A stretch of DNA of 64,000 bases from NCBI GenBank assembly GCA_019787685.1, contig JAHNUO010000001.1:2976001-3040000 (forward strand), in the 5' to 3' direction. The position numbers and the translations under genes are program-made. The DNA comes from Chiua virens (lineage: Eukaryota; Basidiomycota; Agaricomycetes; Boletales; Boletaceae). This document shows positions 34,801 to 45,920 of the stretch, one piece after another. The notes beneath the pieces are model-generated. The model worked only from the letters and a program-made list of their open reading frames with translations, was not told where the DNA came from and did no database searches. Positions within the stretch are counted from its first letter, which is position 1. The number at the start of each line of letters is the position of its first letter.

Positions 34801-34830
34801 TAAGTAATACGACTATACAGTTCTTGGATG

Positions 34831-35007
34831 CCATCACTATCATTAAATTTTCTTCAAGTTGGTGCTATCCGTCAAATTGTTGTATGTATACATACGTTTA
34901 CGCTGAATGTCATCGAGGTTTCCGCGCGCAATTACTTTCGTGTGAATTCAAAATGTTTTATTTCCATTTTGTATTGGAGGCTGGCGCGGACACAGCGTCG
35001 TTACGAT
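34831..35007. other. Short spacer between duplications
   Basis: No gene is seen. It separates the end of the inverted duplicate from the start of the second MFS block. Confidence 0.4.
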
Positions 35008-35196
35008 CTATATTCTGGCTCAGGCTATTGTCGTGCTATTACTATTAAGTGAGGATATACATCGCGTTACCGGGACCATCCTGTTGCAGGTGTCATGATC
35101 GTGCAGCCTGCGATCTGGTGGTTACTCTTGCTCCTTGTCCGCGTCTGGCGCTCTCGCAGAAGCAACCGCATGTGGTGTCGCCAGCTTAGGGACGTC

Positions 35197-37779
35197 TTAC
35201 AGAAACGCCGTTGATGTTCGTATCTCTTCTTCGTCATTTGGAGATTCTTCCTCTGCACCTTTCTCAACGTCACCTGGAGTCTTGGCTTCACCAGTCCGCA
35301 CGACTTTGCGATCCAATGAGTACTCGCGCAAGAAAAGTGACAAGATCAATGAAAACCCAGCGAGAAACGTGCACATAATCCACATCGTACCAATGGCTTG
35401 AGACCATGCGTGTAGCACGGCATCGCGCAGTGTGGCATCCTGATCAAAGTCCTAAGTCAGCACCAACCCAACGCAGTAATTTACATGAAATACCACCACT
35501 CACCGGGATCAAATGGACCAGGCGAATGCTGTCGTTGAGCTCGGCGGTCGTTGTACCAAGACCGAGACTTGCAAAATTTGGAATGTCCGCCAGCTTTTTA
35601 GGAAGAACGTTTCCAATAATGGCTTCTCCAAGAGAAATTCCAACAGCGCCTCCGACGGTGCTAGAAATACATCATTCAGTAGAGCCTAACAAGCTGATAT
35701 CACAACGAACTCACCGAACGAACATGAAACCGCTCGAGGCAGTAGCCATGTCCTTTATGGGCATCGCTGCTTGGAGGGCGATTAACGGCGCTTGGAACAG
35801 GCAACCTGTACCCAGGGCTGCGATGAGAGGGAAGACCTCCTGCTCAACGCTACAGTGTAGGCAGTAAGCATGACGAAATTGGGTCGCGATATAGAAATAC
35901 GCACATGATTGATGTATAACTGAGCATGATCATGAGACCCATGCCAAGCGTCATTAATGCATATGCTGCCCATACAATCGGTCGATATTTTCCGGTCTTG
36001 TGCAAGATCAATCCAGAAACGATAGATACAAAGGCACTCCCGAGCGGGAAAGTGAGCATCCTTGTATACGAAGTAAGTTGACTGGAAAACATGACAACCT
36101 GTAAGGACGCACTTGATCCCAGAAAGAGTCGCTGATGCTCCGAGCACTGGGAAAAGTCATACATCGTGCCTGTGTAATGACGGAAACACAAACCTTGATA
36201 AAACAAAGGTAAGTAGCTACAAATGAATTCAGTCCATATTCGTGCAGATTGAACTTTCGTCACTCACTATGCAGTTAAGAAGAAGACGATAGCATGGAAG
36301 AAATTAGTAACAAGAATAATGCCGGTGGTGCGAGTCTAGACAAAGTGAGGTGCAATCAAGATGGACCGGCATGACAGCTCACCTTGAACAAGCGTGCTGG
36401 GATAATCGCAGAGCGTTTCGTATACATTTCATTGAAACCCCCAGCTATGAGCAAGACAATCCCAATAACAAGCGGAGCGATGGTCTCTGCGTCCGACCCT
36501 AAGACACTAGGTGAGTGAACCTCTTCGCGGGCCACGTTTGGCACTTACATGATGTCTCGCTAAATTTCAAACCGAGAAGCAAGCAGACGACACCAATGAC
36601 AAAGCAGAAGAGCCCAATAAAATCAACTTCGGCGAGTTGGTCGCGAATTGGGCGTCTCTGATGCGGGTTAAGGTTAAGGAAAATGAGAAGGATAACCGCC
36701 GCAACACCGCCGGTGGGCCTGGAAAGAGCTGTCGTCAGTGCGCGAAATAGCAATGGAGATGAGGAGTGTCGGGCATACAGGTTGATGAAGAAACACCATC
36801 TCCAAGAGACATGCTCTGCAAATGCCTTATAGAAAGTGTGAGAGAACTCAAAGAAGTAACATGAACGAAAGGACAAGAAACTCACACCTCCGAGCAGCGG
36901 GCCTACGACGCTGTGAAAATAGCCGATCAAACGGGGTGAAACATTAAGATAGGAGAGACCCAACCTTGCAATACCATGCGTAGCACCTATAGAAAGCCCG
37001 CCATACCAACCTCGACTGCGCGACCTTATCAACAAGATAAGGGTTTTCGGGATTCATTCAACGCACTCTTTCAATGGAACAATGTCCGAAACGGTAATGA
37101 TCACGAGCTGTATGATCCCACCGCCGCCAATACCCTGGACAGCCCTGCATACTATCAACCAAGTCATGTTCTGTGCAGCTCCACACATAGCCGACCCAAA
37201 CTGAAATCAGATAGATGATCATGAGTATCAACAGGCACGCATCAAGAATGTTCCGGAAGAACACACCAAAAAGATGAGTATGGATGAATACAGAATCGGT
37301 TTCCGCCCTGCATCGTTCAGGAACTGTCATTGATGTGGCGTTGACACTGGCAGCTTACCGAACATGTTCGAGAGTTTTCCGTATAGTGGATCAAATGCGC
37401 TCGCTGAAAGCATATATGCGCTGAATGGGCCCTGCATTGAGCGCTCGTCACTTCCGCTGAGCAGGGTTGGACCACCTTCCAATCCAACTATAGTTGTTTC
37501 CGCCTCCAAGCTTGGCCACGATCGTTGGGAGTGCGGTTGCAACAATTGTCTATAAATGACGACGACATTGCCGCCGCCAGAGATAAGAATGCACGCAACG
37601 ACCGAGCAGACTGGATCGGAACTCACCTGGTCGAGGGCTGCTAAAAAGATCGAGCACATCAGACCAAAGAATACGATCCCCAAACGGTTCTTTGGCAAGA
37701 CGTGCTCTTCCTTGTCTTTCCACGAAGCGCCTGGTTGCGCTTTGTCGATCGGTGAGTCGTTCTGAGTCGTGGTATCCAT
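35197..37779 (-). CDS. MFS multidrug/metabolite exporter, DHA2 family, copy 2
   Basis: A paralogue of the gene at 28932-31511 with the same exon layout and apparently intact. It starts MDTTTQNDSPIDKAQPG at 37779 and ends STAFL at 35197. Motif A (YGKLSNMFG-GRKP), the GIGGGGI segment and the tail are conserved. Differences include RGWYGGLSIGATHGIA in place of RGRYAGLVGTTYGIA at the start of motif C (an in-frame codon added, Tyr to His), SETSW for SGTSW, and AFAEHVSW for VFAENVSW. One intron is about 9 bp longer. The motif C changes might alter coupling or substrate choice, which is inference. It is probably a recent tandem-like duplicate separated from copy 1 by the inverted acyltransferase fragment. 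Confidence 0.88.
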
Positions 37780-38100
37780 ATGTGTATGACGTCAATTGAA
37801 AAGTTGGACTGCCTTCTCTCTGTATCGTGGGGCAAGGACGTCAGAACGGACTGGCGAGCACCAAAAAAGAAAAGAAGAGAACTGGCTAATGTCCCTCGAG
37901 GAGAGAAAATATATCATGCGGCGAACTTGATGTCAGATCTGGTTCTCGCATACTTGCAGCATCAGGTACGCTCACGCCTTATGATTGTGACGGAATTCAT
38001 TGCGTGGACACCCCAATCCAGTAAGTGACTTGGTCCTGCCCCTTCTGCACTTATTCTACGTGTCTTCCTGTGACTTGTCTCAGTCAGCATTCTCCAGTGG

Positions 38101-38119
38101 CTCCATGGATCCATGGGAG
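38101..38119. promoter_or_regulatory. Palindrome upstream of MFS copy 2
   Basis: CTCCATGGATCCATGGGAG keeps the CCATGG-N2-CCATGG core of copy 1 with one added G in the right arm. It lies about 320 bp upstream of the copy 2 start. Confidence 0.45.
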
Positions 38120-38662
38120 TCAGTACGATGACAGCATTCGATCCCGCGTCGCTGGAGGAATTAATAAAACACTGGCAGGGGGTCGACTAGCAAGGATTCC
38201 ATGGCTTTCTCCGACCACTGGTGAAGTGAGAAAATATGAATTGCCTACGTGCCCTGGAATCTGATTAGACAATACACCTACTGTGGCACATCTCATGCTT
38301 GCTGCGCGACGTTATTTAATTGCCAGTGGGTTGAGATCGAGTTTAGATGAACAAGGTCAACCGACCCCGAGTCATCCGTATACGCTGGCTTGGAGAGCTC
38401 GCAACTTGCTTGCACTCACTCGACCAAAGATACGTCGTTGCGAACGTTTCGACCCAATACAACCTGTTGACCGGTCAGTAATCATTGTTGGTTTAGCGCT
38501 TCGCCTCGGCGCGCTTGGAATGGCTTCCGAGAGCCCTCGACCTGTTATAGTGCAATTTCACCTGAGTTAACCCGTGGGAAAATGTCTCTATCCGATTCAG
38601 AAGTCATTACCTTAGCTTAGGGGCTCTCGACGCCGTTACTAACTCAACTCATATTCAGCACT

Positions 38663-39837
38663 GCAGGCAAAGTGTCAGACACCGATCATGGCTGAATTTT
38701 TTGGAACTGGCCGCACAGATGCATCCGACACCGACATCATTCAACCTCCGGCTACATATTCCAACTCCACTATGCAGCAATCTAACGTCACCATCTCGTC
38801 CAAAGCCGCACTCGCACCCGGCGCAATGCAGGTGCTATAGTTGCGAGGCCACGTGGCATGAGTTATCAACCTCCCACCACCCTCGGAGCTTCTGTCAGAC
38901 AACACCGCCACTATCTCCATCGCGAATGGGAGCTTAGTTCCACTCGTACGCGAACTTCGCGTCAAGGACAGATATGACACACGTCCCGACAAATGACATG
39001 CTCGCGACGGCCTCACGAAACCACTTCTGTGTCAGCCAGTTCCACAGGTGTACGTAGTAGCCAGCCCACGTACTTGGAGGCGCATAGTGTCAAGTACGTG
39101 ACGACTACAATTCACGCTTCACACTTCGAATCGAGGATAGAGCTCTCAGTGAAGTAGCGCACTCTCCCACTTACTTACTGCCAAGTGTGTAACAGAGAAT
39201 GATCCCGCAGCTCCTAAGCACTATGGTGCGACCGTCACAGTAATCTTTTATTCATTCCTTTTCGGTGGTGACTCTACGCCCGTCCTCAGGCACTATTCTC
39301 GGCTTTTCGTATGCTACGTGTAAGACATAACTTGCCATCGCCAAGATCTACAATGGAACGACCGCCGTAGAATTTCCTACAATACGACATCAGAGCATGG
39401 ACTCGGAGCTTATCTGGCCTTCCGCTGGCAGGTTCGCAGCGCTTGCTGTCTTCCAATGACCACACTCTACTGGGTGGCGCCGTCCGACCGATCCGACACC
39501 AGTTCAGTGACCAAGGACCACTTTGAAGTCCCCTAAACGGTCTTGGAAGGGAGGCGGTTGAGGTAGCAATACCTCCCTGATGAGAGCTTTAGTGGACTCG
39601 AAATCGTTCCCAACTCTGCCTTTTACTTTTCCCGGCGCGTACGTATCCACCATGGAGTCCGACCCTGATCCTCGGAGAGTTGCCCGACGGGCGCATACAG
39701 GACCGACAGCCTGAGAGTCTCTCCCTCGCACAGTGACTAACAACCAGGACCCCGGTTCTCCCTACTAGTCAGCGCAACCCTAGAACCACTGGCAGTTGAG
39801 TCGTGTAGCGCGAATGATCGCTCGTTATTGGGATTCC
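38663..39837. other. Spacer, no gene recognised
   Basis: A frame from 38689 starts MAEFFGTGRTDASDTDIIQP and stops after about 50 codons. It looks like a protein start but matches nothing I know and has no clear continuation. A minus-strand open frame at 39504-39743 is also unrecognised. The acetolactate synthase relic begins just to the right. Confidence 0.4.
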
Positions 39838-40530
39838 TGGGGACGAGATATTCTACAAGACGATGTTTCGCCATAGGCAGGGCGAACATCATACGGGGGA
39901 AGGCTACGCCCACGTGTCAGGACGTCCTGGCGTTGTCCTCGTTACGTCCGGCCCAGGAGCCACCAATGTGGTGACCCCACGCAGGATCCCACCTCCGACG
40001 GTACCCCTGAGCCTTCTTCTCGTATTCTGTGGGTAGGCCGGAAACTCAGCCATCGATTCTAAGGGGCTGATATTGAGGGCATAACAGGGAATTGCATCAC
40101 GTGGAATATCATGGTCAAGGATTCAAGTACTCACCACTGAACTGACCCACAGTATCATCGCTACCTCCGAGTGACCCGGGACGGTCTTCATAGATCTTCC
40201 GAAGGACGTTTCGGCAAGTATTCTGCGGGCTCCACTCTCTTACTAGCTACTCCCCTGAATCCCCTTTAATCCATTACACCCTCAACCGACACCATCCTCA
40301 TTCGACAGCTGCCCGTTTGCTTGTCCAGCTGGCCGAGCAAGGCAGCATTCCTGTTACCACAACCTTGCGAGGTCTAGGTGTGTTCGACGAGGAGTCTGCA
40401 TATGCTAACAATGCATGGCTCAGCTTATGCCAACTTTGGGATGCAATGTGCGGACATGATCATCGCTCTCGGTGCACGGTTTGGTGATCATGTTACAAGA
40501 TCGGTGCAAGCGATGTGGTACAGCAACATC
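39838..40530 (+). pseudogene. ILV2: Relic of acetolactate synthase catalytic subunit
   Basis: Fragments in shifting frames match the TPP-binding N-terminal and central parts of fungal acetolactate (acetohydroxyacid) synthase, the first common enzyme of valine/isoleucine synthesis. They are EGYAHVSGRPGVVLVTSGPG then ATNVVTP (39890-39980), TWNIMVKD (near 40105), VFIDLPKDVSASILRAP (about 40180-40230), LLVQLAEQGSIPVTTTLRGL (about 40320-40375) and [20 protein letters not shown] then [16 protein letters not shown] (about 40415-40518). The stretch holding the GYPGGAILP-type motif and the glutamate that activates TPP is deleted between GDEIFYKTMF and RHRQGEH. Stops and frameshifts are frequent, and the FAD- and C-terminal regions are missing. 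It is clearly dead. The functional gene must lie elsewhere. Confidence 0.85.
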
Positions 40531-41325
40531 GTGGAATTACCTGCCAAATAGCACGTCCTTTTGCTTCTTGTTGATTGGATTTCAGTGTGCGATAATACTG
40601 ATCCGTCGATAGATGCCGGAAGATTGCGAGACCCTACACGAACTCGTTCTCCCCCCGACTTTGAGAGCAAAAACGGATGCTTTCGATGCGTCGTTTGGTT
40701 GTACCTTTCGACATAATCGACGCGCATCGAAGGACGTAGATCATTTTTGAGTATTGTTATCTTATCCGAGCTCGGGCCTATTCCGAGTCAATGGGTTCAA
40801 TGAAGCTCAGAATTCTAGGCCTAGAGACTGTGGGGAAATCTTCAAGCTCAAATTCTCCTGCGCAACTGAATCCACGATGATCGTGGAAAGTCAGTACGAT
40901 GTATTTACATAATGTAATGAATACGAGTGCACGGTCATGGCTTTTTTGCGTCTGGGAAACGTCTGAGATACTTATGGATAGGTAATCTGGTCCACAAACC
41001 TTCTTCGGCCAGGCACGGCGTGACCTCACCCGCTTTTACGTCCTTTTCTCAACTATCTGCTTACTGTGCCTTGCTGCGCGTAATCGTATGCTTCATCATT
41101 CTCACAAAACGTCATAGTACACCGTTGTTCGACCACAAAATGAATCATGATTAAGTTCATACTCTGGTATTGTGAATGTGAAGTAAAGTGGAAGAAGGGT
41201 GTAGGATGCGTCCAATATCATTATCCCACTCATCACGCACGGAAATTTCTTATCATCAACAGAAAAGGGGCATTCGAAATACATCATCACCCAGTCACAT
41301 TTCGGTTGCACTAATATCAAGGACT
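40531..41325. other. Spacer, no gene recognised
   Basis: This lies between the acetolactate synthase relic and the secreted-protein gene. Only short unrecognised open frames are present. Confidence 0.35.
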
Positions 41326-42320
41326 TTAGGCGGAAACTGGGGCAGGAGTCTTCTCACTGTTGCTTGAGACAACAAACTAGAACGTAAATGGTCAAACCAG
41401 CCGTTTCATAACAAGTACCCATGGCTGCAACTCACATAGATCGTATCTTCATCAGTACCCCGTTTAGCGACAGGCAGAGCTAGACCTTGGTGATTCGCTG
41501 CAGCCATGAGGGTTGACATCCTGTACACGCCATCTGGAAGGCCACCCGTGACATTGGCATACAGATAACCGTTTGCGTCAGCTTGGCCGTTCAACGCGAC
41601 AAAGAACGCGAACTTGGTCGGATCCATAGGCGTGATCTGCTTGAGTGACTGGAGCGCCTGGATGACGACGTGCACATGGCCCTGAATGAAGCCAGTGGTG
41701 GGATCGAGCTGTTGAGGTGCGGCGTAGTAATTGGTGTCTGGGTTGACAAACCACCCCGTCGCAAAGTTCCTGACGGCCAACGTAATCAGGAACGTGGCGT
41801 TGGATGGAAGGACATCCAGGTTGACAGGGGTGACGAATTTGGCACTTGGCATGTTGGAGACAGCAGGAATCGCACCCATTGGGGCAGGGTTGCAAGAACC
41901 GTTTTGGAGTTGCTGGCCGTTCGTGATAGGAAGGTTGGGAAGCGTAGCACACCAGTTGATGAAGTTGTTGGGAGAAGTCGAAGAAGCCGATTCACCAGGT
42001 GCTGAAGTGCTTGTGTTTAGACCGGTTTGTGAGAAGTTCGGGGCGATCACCGAAGGCAGAAGAGTCAAGGAAGTTTGGGGATCAGTCGAGTTGGTGGATC
42101 GGGAACTGTATCAGGTCGTCATAGGAGGGCGTAATGATCGCATTGGCAAAAGTGATACAATGAATTGGTCAGGCAGAACTGTTAGTGGATGAAACCAAAC
42201 TTACTTCAGACCCGGACTGATATCATTCTGTGACTGGAAACCCCTGAGCGGAAGCTTCCCGAAGCATGGGCGGACCAAAGCCAGAGACAAGAGAATGAGT
42301 GTAGAGAATATGATGGTCAT
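41326..42320 (-). CDS. Secreted fungal protein of unknown function
   Basis: Three exons. The ATG at 42320 gives a classical signal peptide, MTIIFSTLILLSLALVRPCF, then GKLPLRGFQSQNDISPGLK up to a GTAAG donor. Exon 2 (about 42100-41437) carries NFINWCATLPNLPITNGQQL, GSCNPAPMGAIPAVSNMPSA, FATGWFVNPDTNYYAAPQQL, IQGHVHVVIQALQSL, and GLPDGVYRMSTLMAAANHQG. The last exon reads FVVSSNSEKTPAPVSA to the stop at 41326, joined after DTIY across a GTGAGT-TAG intron. From memory this belongs to a widespread basidiomycete extracellular family, sometimes mislabelled ribosomal protein S17. The GHVH region and paired cysteines are conserved there. No enzymatic activity is established. Cell-wall or host-interface roles are possible but unsupported. 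Confidence 0.82.
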
Positions 42321-43058
42321 GATTCTGGGTTCTCCGTAGCAAGACGTGAACAATGGTCGTGGTCAGAAAGAGTCACAACAAAGGAGAGCCCAGAAGGCAC
42401 TAATGAAAGGAAGAAAACAACGTAAGGTGACGAGAAGGTGTGCCAGAAATTGACGGTACTTACATAGCATCTCATTGCATGCGAATGAGATGCGGTCAGC
42501 ACCCTGACAGGGTGACCAGTAGTGCGGCAAAAACATCAGACAACCAATGGGTCTATGGCAGTTCACATTGCACGGTGTTCGATAAACTTGTCGAGACTCG
42601 AGATGCCTATCATAGGCCCTAGACAGATTCGGATGCAGCGAGCTTGGAAGTTTGACTTGAACCTGAACGTTTGAACTTGGGGCGTGCATCACCAAGATAT
42701 GCTCTACCGTACCTTCGAATACCTTCCGCAATGGAGTACACCATACGTTGCAAGTCTCCTCTCGTTCAGCAGGGCCAGCTTTAGTAATCTTTTGATCATC
42801 AAGGTTTAGACAGTATGACAATTGAGAAGTTGGGAAATGGGACTCCGAGTTAGACGGAGGAGTTTACGAAGTCCGACTCGGAACAGTTTTCGCGCGTTTT
42901 GAATCCGATGTCATGCATTCACGTCCGACTCAGTAATACCAGCCTGCTTTGAAACGAGTCCCAACTATTTCACTATCACAACTGCATACCAGGTCTACGT
43001 TCCGAGTCGCCCTGGATCCACGGAGGTTCCGAATTGTAGAAAGATTAGAGAGTGATCG
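42321..43058. other. Spacer between secreted protein and wax-synthase copy 4
   Basis: A minus-strand open frame at 42363-42821 (152 codons) has no recognisable domain and overlaps the presumed promoter of the secreted-protein gene. It is not called. Confidence 0.35.
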
Positions 43059-44341
43059 TTATCCAAAGGTGTGTAACCAAGCATCAAAACTTATCACTAG
43101 GCGATCTACCAATACCCCTAGGGATGGCACTCCGTCAATCAAGCTCCCATAACCAACGAATCTCGCCTTTGCAGACCCTTCGACGATCACATTCCCCCAC
43201 AGGAGAAGCCATGTCATCGTCCAGATCCATCCCACTATCCCACCTACCCACCTTCCCGTCAACTGGCGAAACGCTCGCTCAGCAAGTAATCCCGGGCCCA
43301 TCATCCCGAAGCCAGTGAGCATCCACCTGAGCTCTATCCGACTATCGAGGGTGAGCAATACGATGTGGTGAAAGATCCCGGATGCAAGGAAAGCTCCGAT
43401 GACCATACCGGCACGACCAAAGACGACGGAGAGCGGATAACCACCCAGGACCAGGAAATGCTGCCGGTGACATTGATGCCACTTACGACCCCAGAATTCG
43501 CTTAGCGATGTCGCGTACCACGGAGCATCGAATATGGGAGGCCATTGAGCGGGGTCCTGTCCAAAGAAAAGAACGGCGAGGACGGTGGCTAGATCATAAC
43601 CCATCTGTATCATCGCATAAATTGCAAATGCAGCACAGGCCGAGATCAAGCTCGATCGGAGGTATCGCAGTGGGAAAGGAAGAGTATCATCGAATATGGT
43701 GGATCCTCCAGAGATAGCTCCAACTTCCACGGAGACAGATGTTAGGATTGCTCGATGAAGAATACCGAGTATCAGAGCATGGATAACCGCAGAGAAGAAT
43801 GCATGGAATACGAATGCTGTACGATTGGTTGGGCGTGTCTCGTGTGGAATGTACAATCCGTGCGACCAGTTCCAGCCATGACCACGGAAATTCAAGGTGA
43901 GGTCAATGGCATCCATGATGATTGATGGAGGGCTATTTGCAGGACGAAAGTGTCGCACAAATGGCTCCTTGGTCAATGTCCAGCCAAGCGTGCGGGTAGC
44001 AATAAGGAACATGGAGATCTAAGTAGATGGAAGCCTGCGTAAGTCTGTCATGCAAGGGACATCGGAGTCGATACGCTTACCACTAATGCCATCAAGTTAA
44101 TGTCAGAGATTTGGTGCTCCGGTTTTTCATGTGACGTGTCCACAGAAACCACGGCACGCAATGCTAACAGCGCGGTCAGGGGCCATAAAGCGACTCGGGT
44201 AGTGTGTGTTTGGGGTGTAATAGCTAACACGGCTACAGCGAAGTAGCAAACCACTGGAGGGAGGACGTATAAGACAAAATATATGATCCCAATCGATATT
44301 TTTGCTGATGGGCCACCGAGAGCCCTTAGAACGAATGACAT
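43059..44341 (-). CDS. Wax-synthase-like MBOAT acyltransferase, copy 4
   Basis: An intact paralogue of copies 1 and 2, about 406 residues: exon 1 44081-44341, exon 2 43059-44018, intron from GTAAGC to TTAG. Exon 1 helices include IYFVLYVLPPVVCYFAVAVL. Exon 2 has GHGWNWSHGLYIPHETRPTN, the signature LSEFWGRKWHQ (Lys replaces the second Arg of the other copies), GGYPLSVVFGRAGMVIGAF and WIWTMTWLLLWGNVIVEG. By sequence it is nearer to copy 1 than to copies 2 and 3 (shared SHGLYIP). It is probably an ER acyltransferase with a different acceptor preference, which cannot be read from sequence. Confidence 0.85.
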
Positions 44342-45234
44342 GGTAGGTTTTACCGTTCTTGGCGACTCAGTGGTGAAAGTTTATATATGCTTCGGATGCC
44401 AAGAGAGGTGTTGTCTTCCTTTTCCTGCTACGTGTCAGCAATCGGGTCAATCGGATTGTTTCATGCAATTTGTTTGAAGCCGCTGACGAACCGAATCGGA
44501 TTTCATGATTCGGAAGAGTAGCTTGAAAGTGGCATAACTGATAATCACATGTGCCCGAGGCGAGAAAGAGATGGGAGATATTGTTACATTGTAGGAGGTC
44601 TCAAGTTATGGTCAATGTCAGATCGCATTTGTGCATTGAGATGTCAACGCGGACCGTTTAGAAGGATTTCTTGGCATCTAGGATGATACCGGAGGCCAAC
44701 AATATTTGCCGTGGATTCAAAATAAACCCGCCACAGTAGATATCGATATCTACAAATGCACTATTTTCGACGTTTCAGCTCTAAGAGAACGGCTCGCAAC
44801 CTCATCATGGTGAATCTGACCTTCGGTAATGCATGCACCTCGTCGCTTGAATATTCCGATCCAAACTCCCTACTAATCAGAGAGACTATGCCTAGATGAT
44901 TCGAGTTTCACCTAAATAAATTCGTCCCAACACTCAAGATCTAGGGTCCAGCTAGCGGCGACAAAATCCTCATGATGTGAATTTCACGCAGTGATATCGG
45001 ATCTTATCAAAGCGGCGATCGACTGTAATTGGTAAAAGCCCTGCCAGCGGTTCTGGCATACAATAACAACACATTCCTCGCTGGCACTAATTTAACTGTG
45101 GGAGGTAGTTTCAAAATTTCTAATCCTCGAAGGATGGCGGACGGGATGGTCTGCGGATACACAAGAGTTGCTGGACTAGAGCCTGGAGCTGTCGGTAATG
45201 AACGCTGCGAGATGTGATCACGCCCGGGCCCTCG
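44342..45234. other. Upstream region of wax-synthase copy 4
   Basis: The first ~130 bp resembles the upstream regions of copies 1 and 2 (CCAAGAGAGGTGTTG, CAGCAATCGGGTCAATCGGA). The rest holds no recognised gene. Confidence 0.4.
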
Positions 45235-45920
45235 ATCGCAATAGGAAAGGGAGGGCATCGTCGAACATGAGATCCTTTGGATAGCTATGACTTCCACAGA
45301 CTGAAGTTCCGGATTTTTCGATCATAATAGAGAATGCCGAATTTCCAAGCATGCACGACGCTGTGTCGTAAGTTGGACAGGATATCCTTACGCCTGCGAA
45401 AGTTCTCCGTCGATCGTGATGTCAGTCCACCACCGCACGCAGATAATGATCATGAAGAGCTACTGAGTGGAAGCCAGTGTGCTGTTAGCTTGTCCTCTAG
45501 AGGACGTTGGAAATGTTCGCGTCAAGTACTTACCCTTCTCGTATTGATTTTTGCCAGTGTCTTTTAGGTTTGCAAAGTGGCATTCCATGGAAATTGCACG
45601 TGCAATGCGAAAAGCACGACGGACAGGTTGTGTCCAACTCGGTTGAGGCGTGTTTGAGGCGTAGCAAGGGCAGACGTATGAAACCGGGATTCGACGTTAA
45701 CCGGTGTTTCACTGATCCGATGGAGCCTTCAGAACGAACGACAGGCTCGGCTCATACATGACGAACTTTCTGTAAATTATGGACTATGAGACTGTTTGGA
45801 ACGGGTGATAATGGTGATGGAAGCACCAAAAGCACGTTGTCTCAGGGGTGATTCCGACGAGTCGCCGGCACTGGCTTGCAGGTGGTTGGCAGCACCCGGG
45901 TCAATCGGATCACTTCAGTC
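45235..45920 (-). pseudogene. Wax-synthase-like acyltransferase, copy 5 (heavily decayed)
   Basis: Scattered minus-strand matches to the N-terminal half of the acyltransferase family. There is a block at 45240-45290 matching the GGGAAGGGCATC...GATCC region of copies 2 and 4 (the STIFDDALPF part). A MIII-like exon 2 start lies near 45450, and an exon 1 part lies at 45560-45760. A promoter-like piece (CAGCACCCGGGTCAATCGGA near 45890) also resembles that of copy 4. The catalytic FWGRRWHQ half is absent and no open frame is left. Confidence 0.55.

Larger units (their letters stand above)
32555..34830 (-). repeat. Inverted duplicate of 3870-6182
   Basis: About 2.3 kb is copied in inverted orientation. 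It contains the wax-synthase copy 2 gene, the shared divergent promoter and the TFIIIC N-terminal coding part. It lies exactly between the two duplicated MFS blocks. Confidence 0.85.
35008..38662 (+). repeat. Duplicated MFS block, copy 2
   Basis: The partner of 28735-32545, in the same orientation. The upstream part has several deletions relative to copy 1 (for example around 38370-38440), and a few indels fall within introns. Confidence 0.8.

Noticed and set aside
41670..42192. Plus-strand frames opposite the secreted-protein gene
   Set aside because: These are antisense shadows. The minus strand has the signal peptide, splice sites and conserved motifs.
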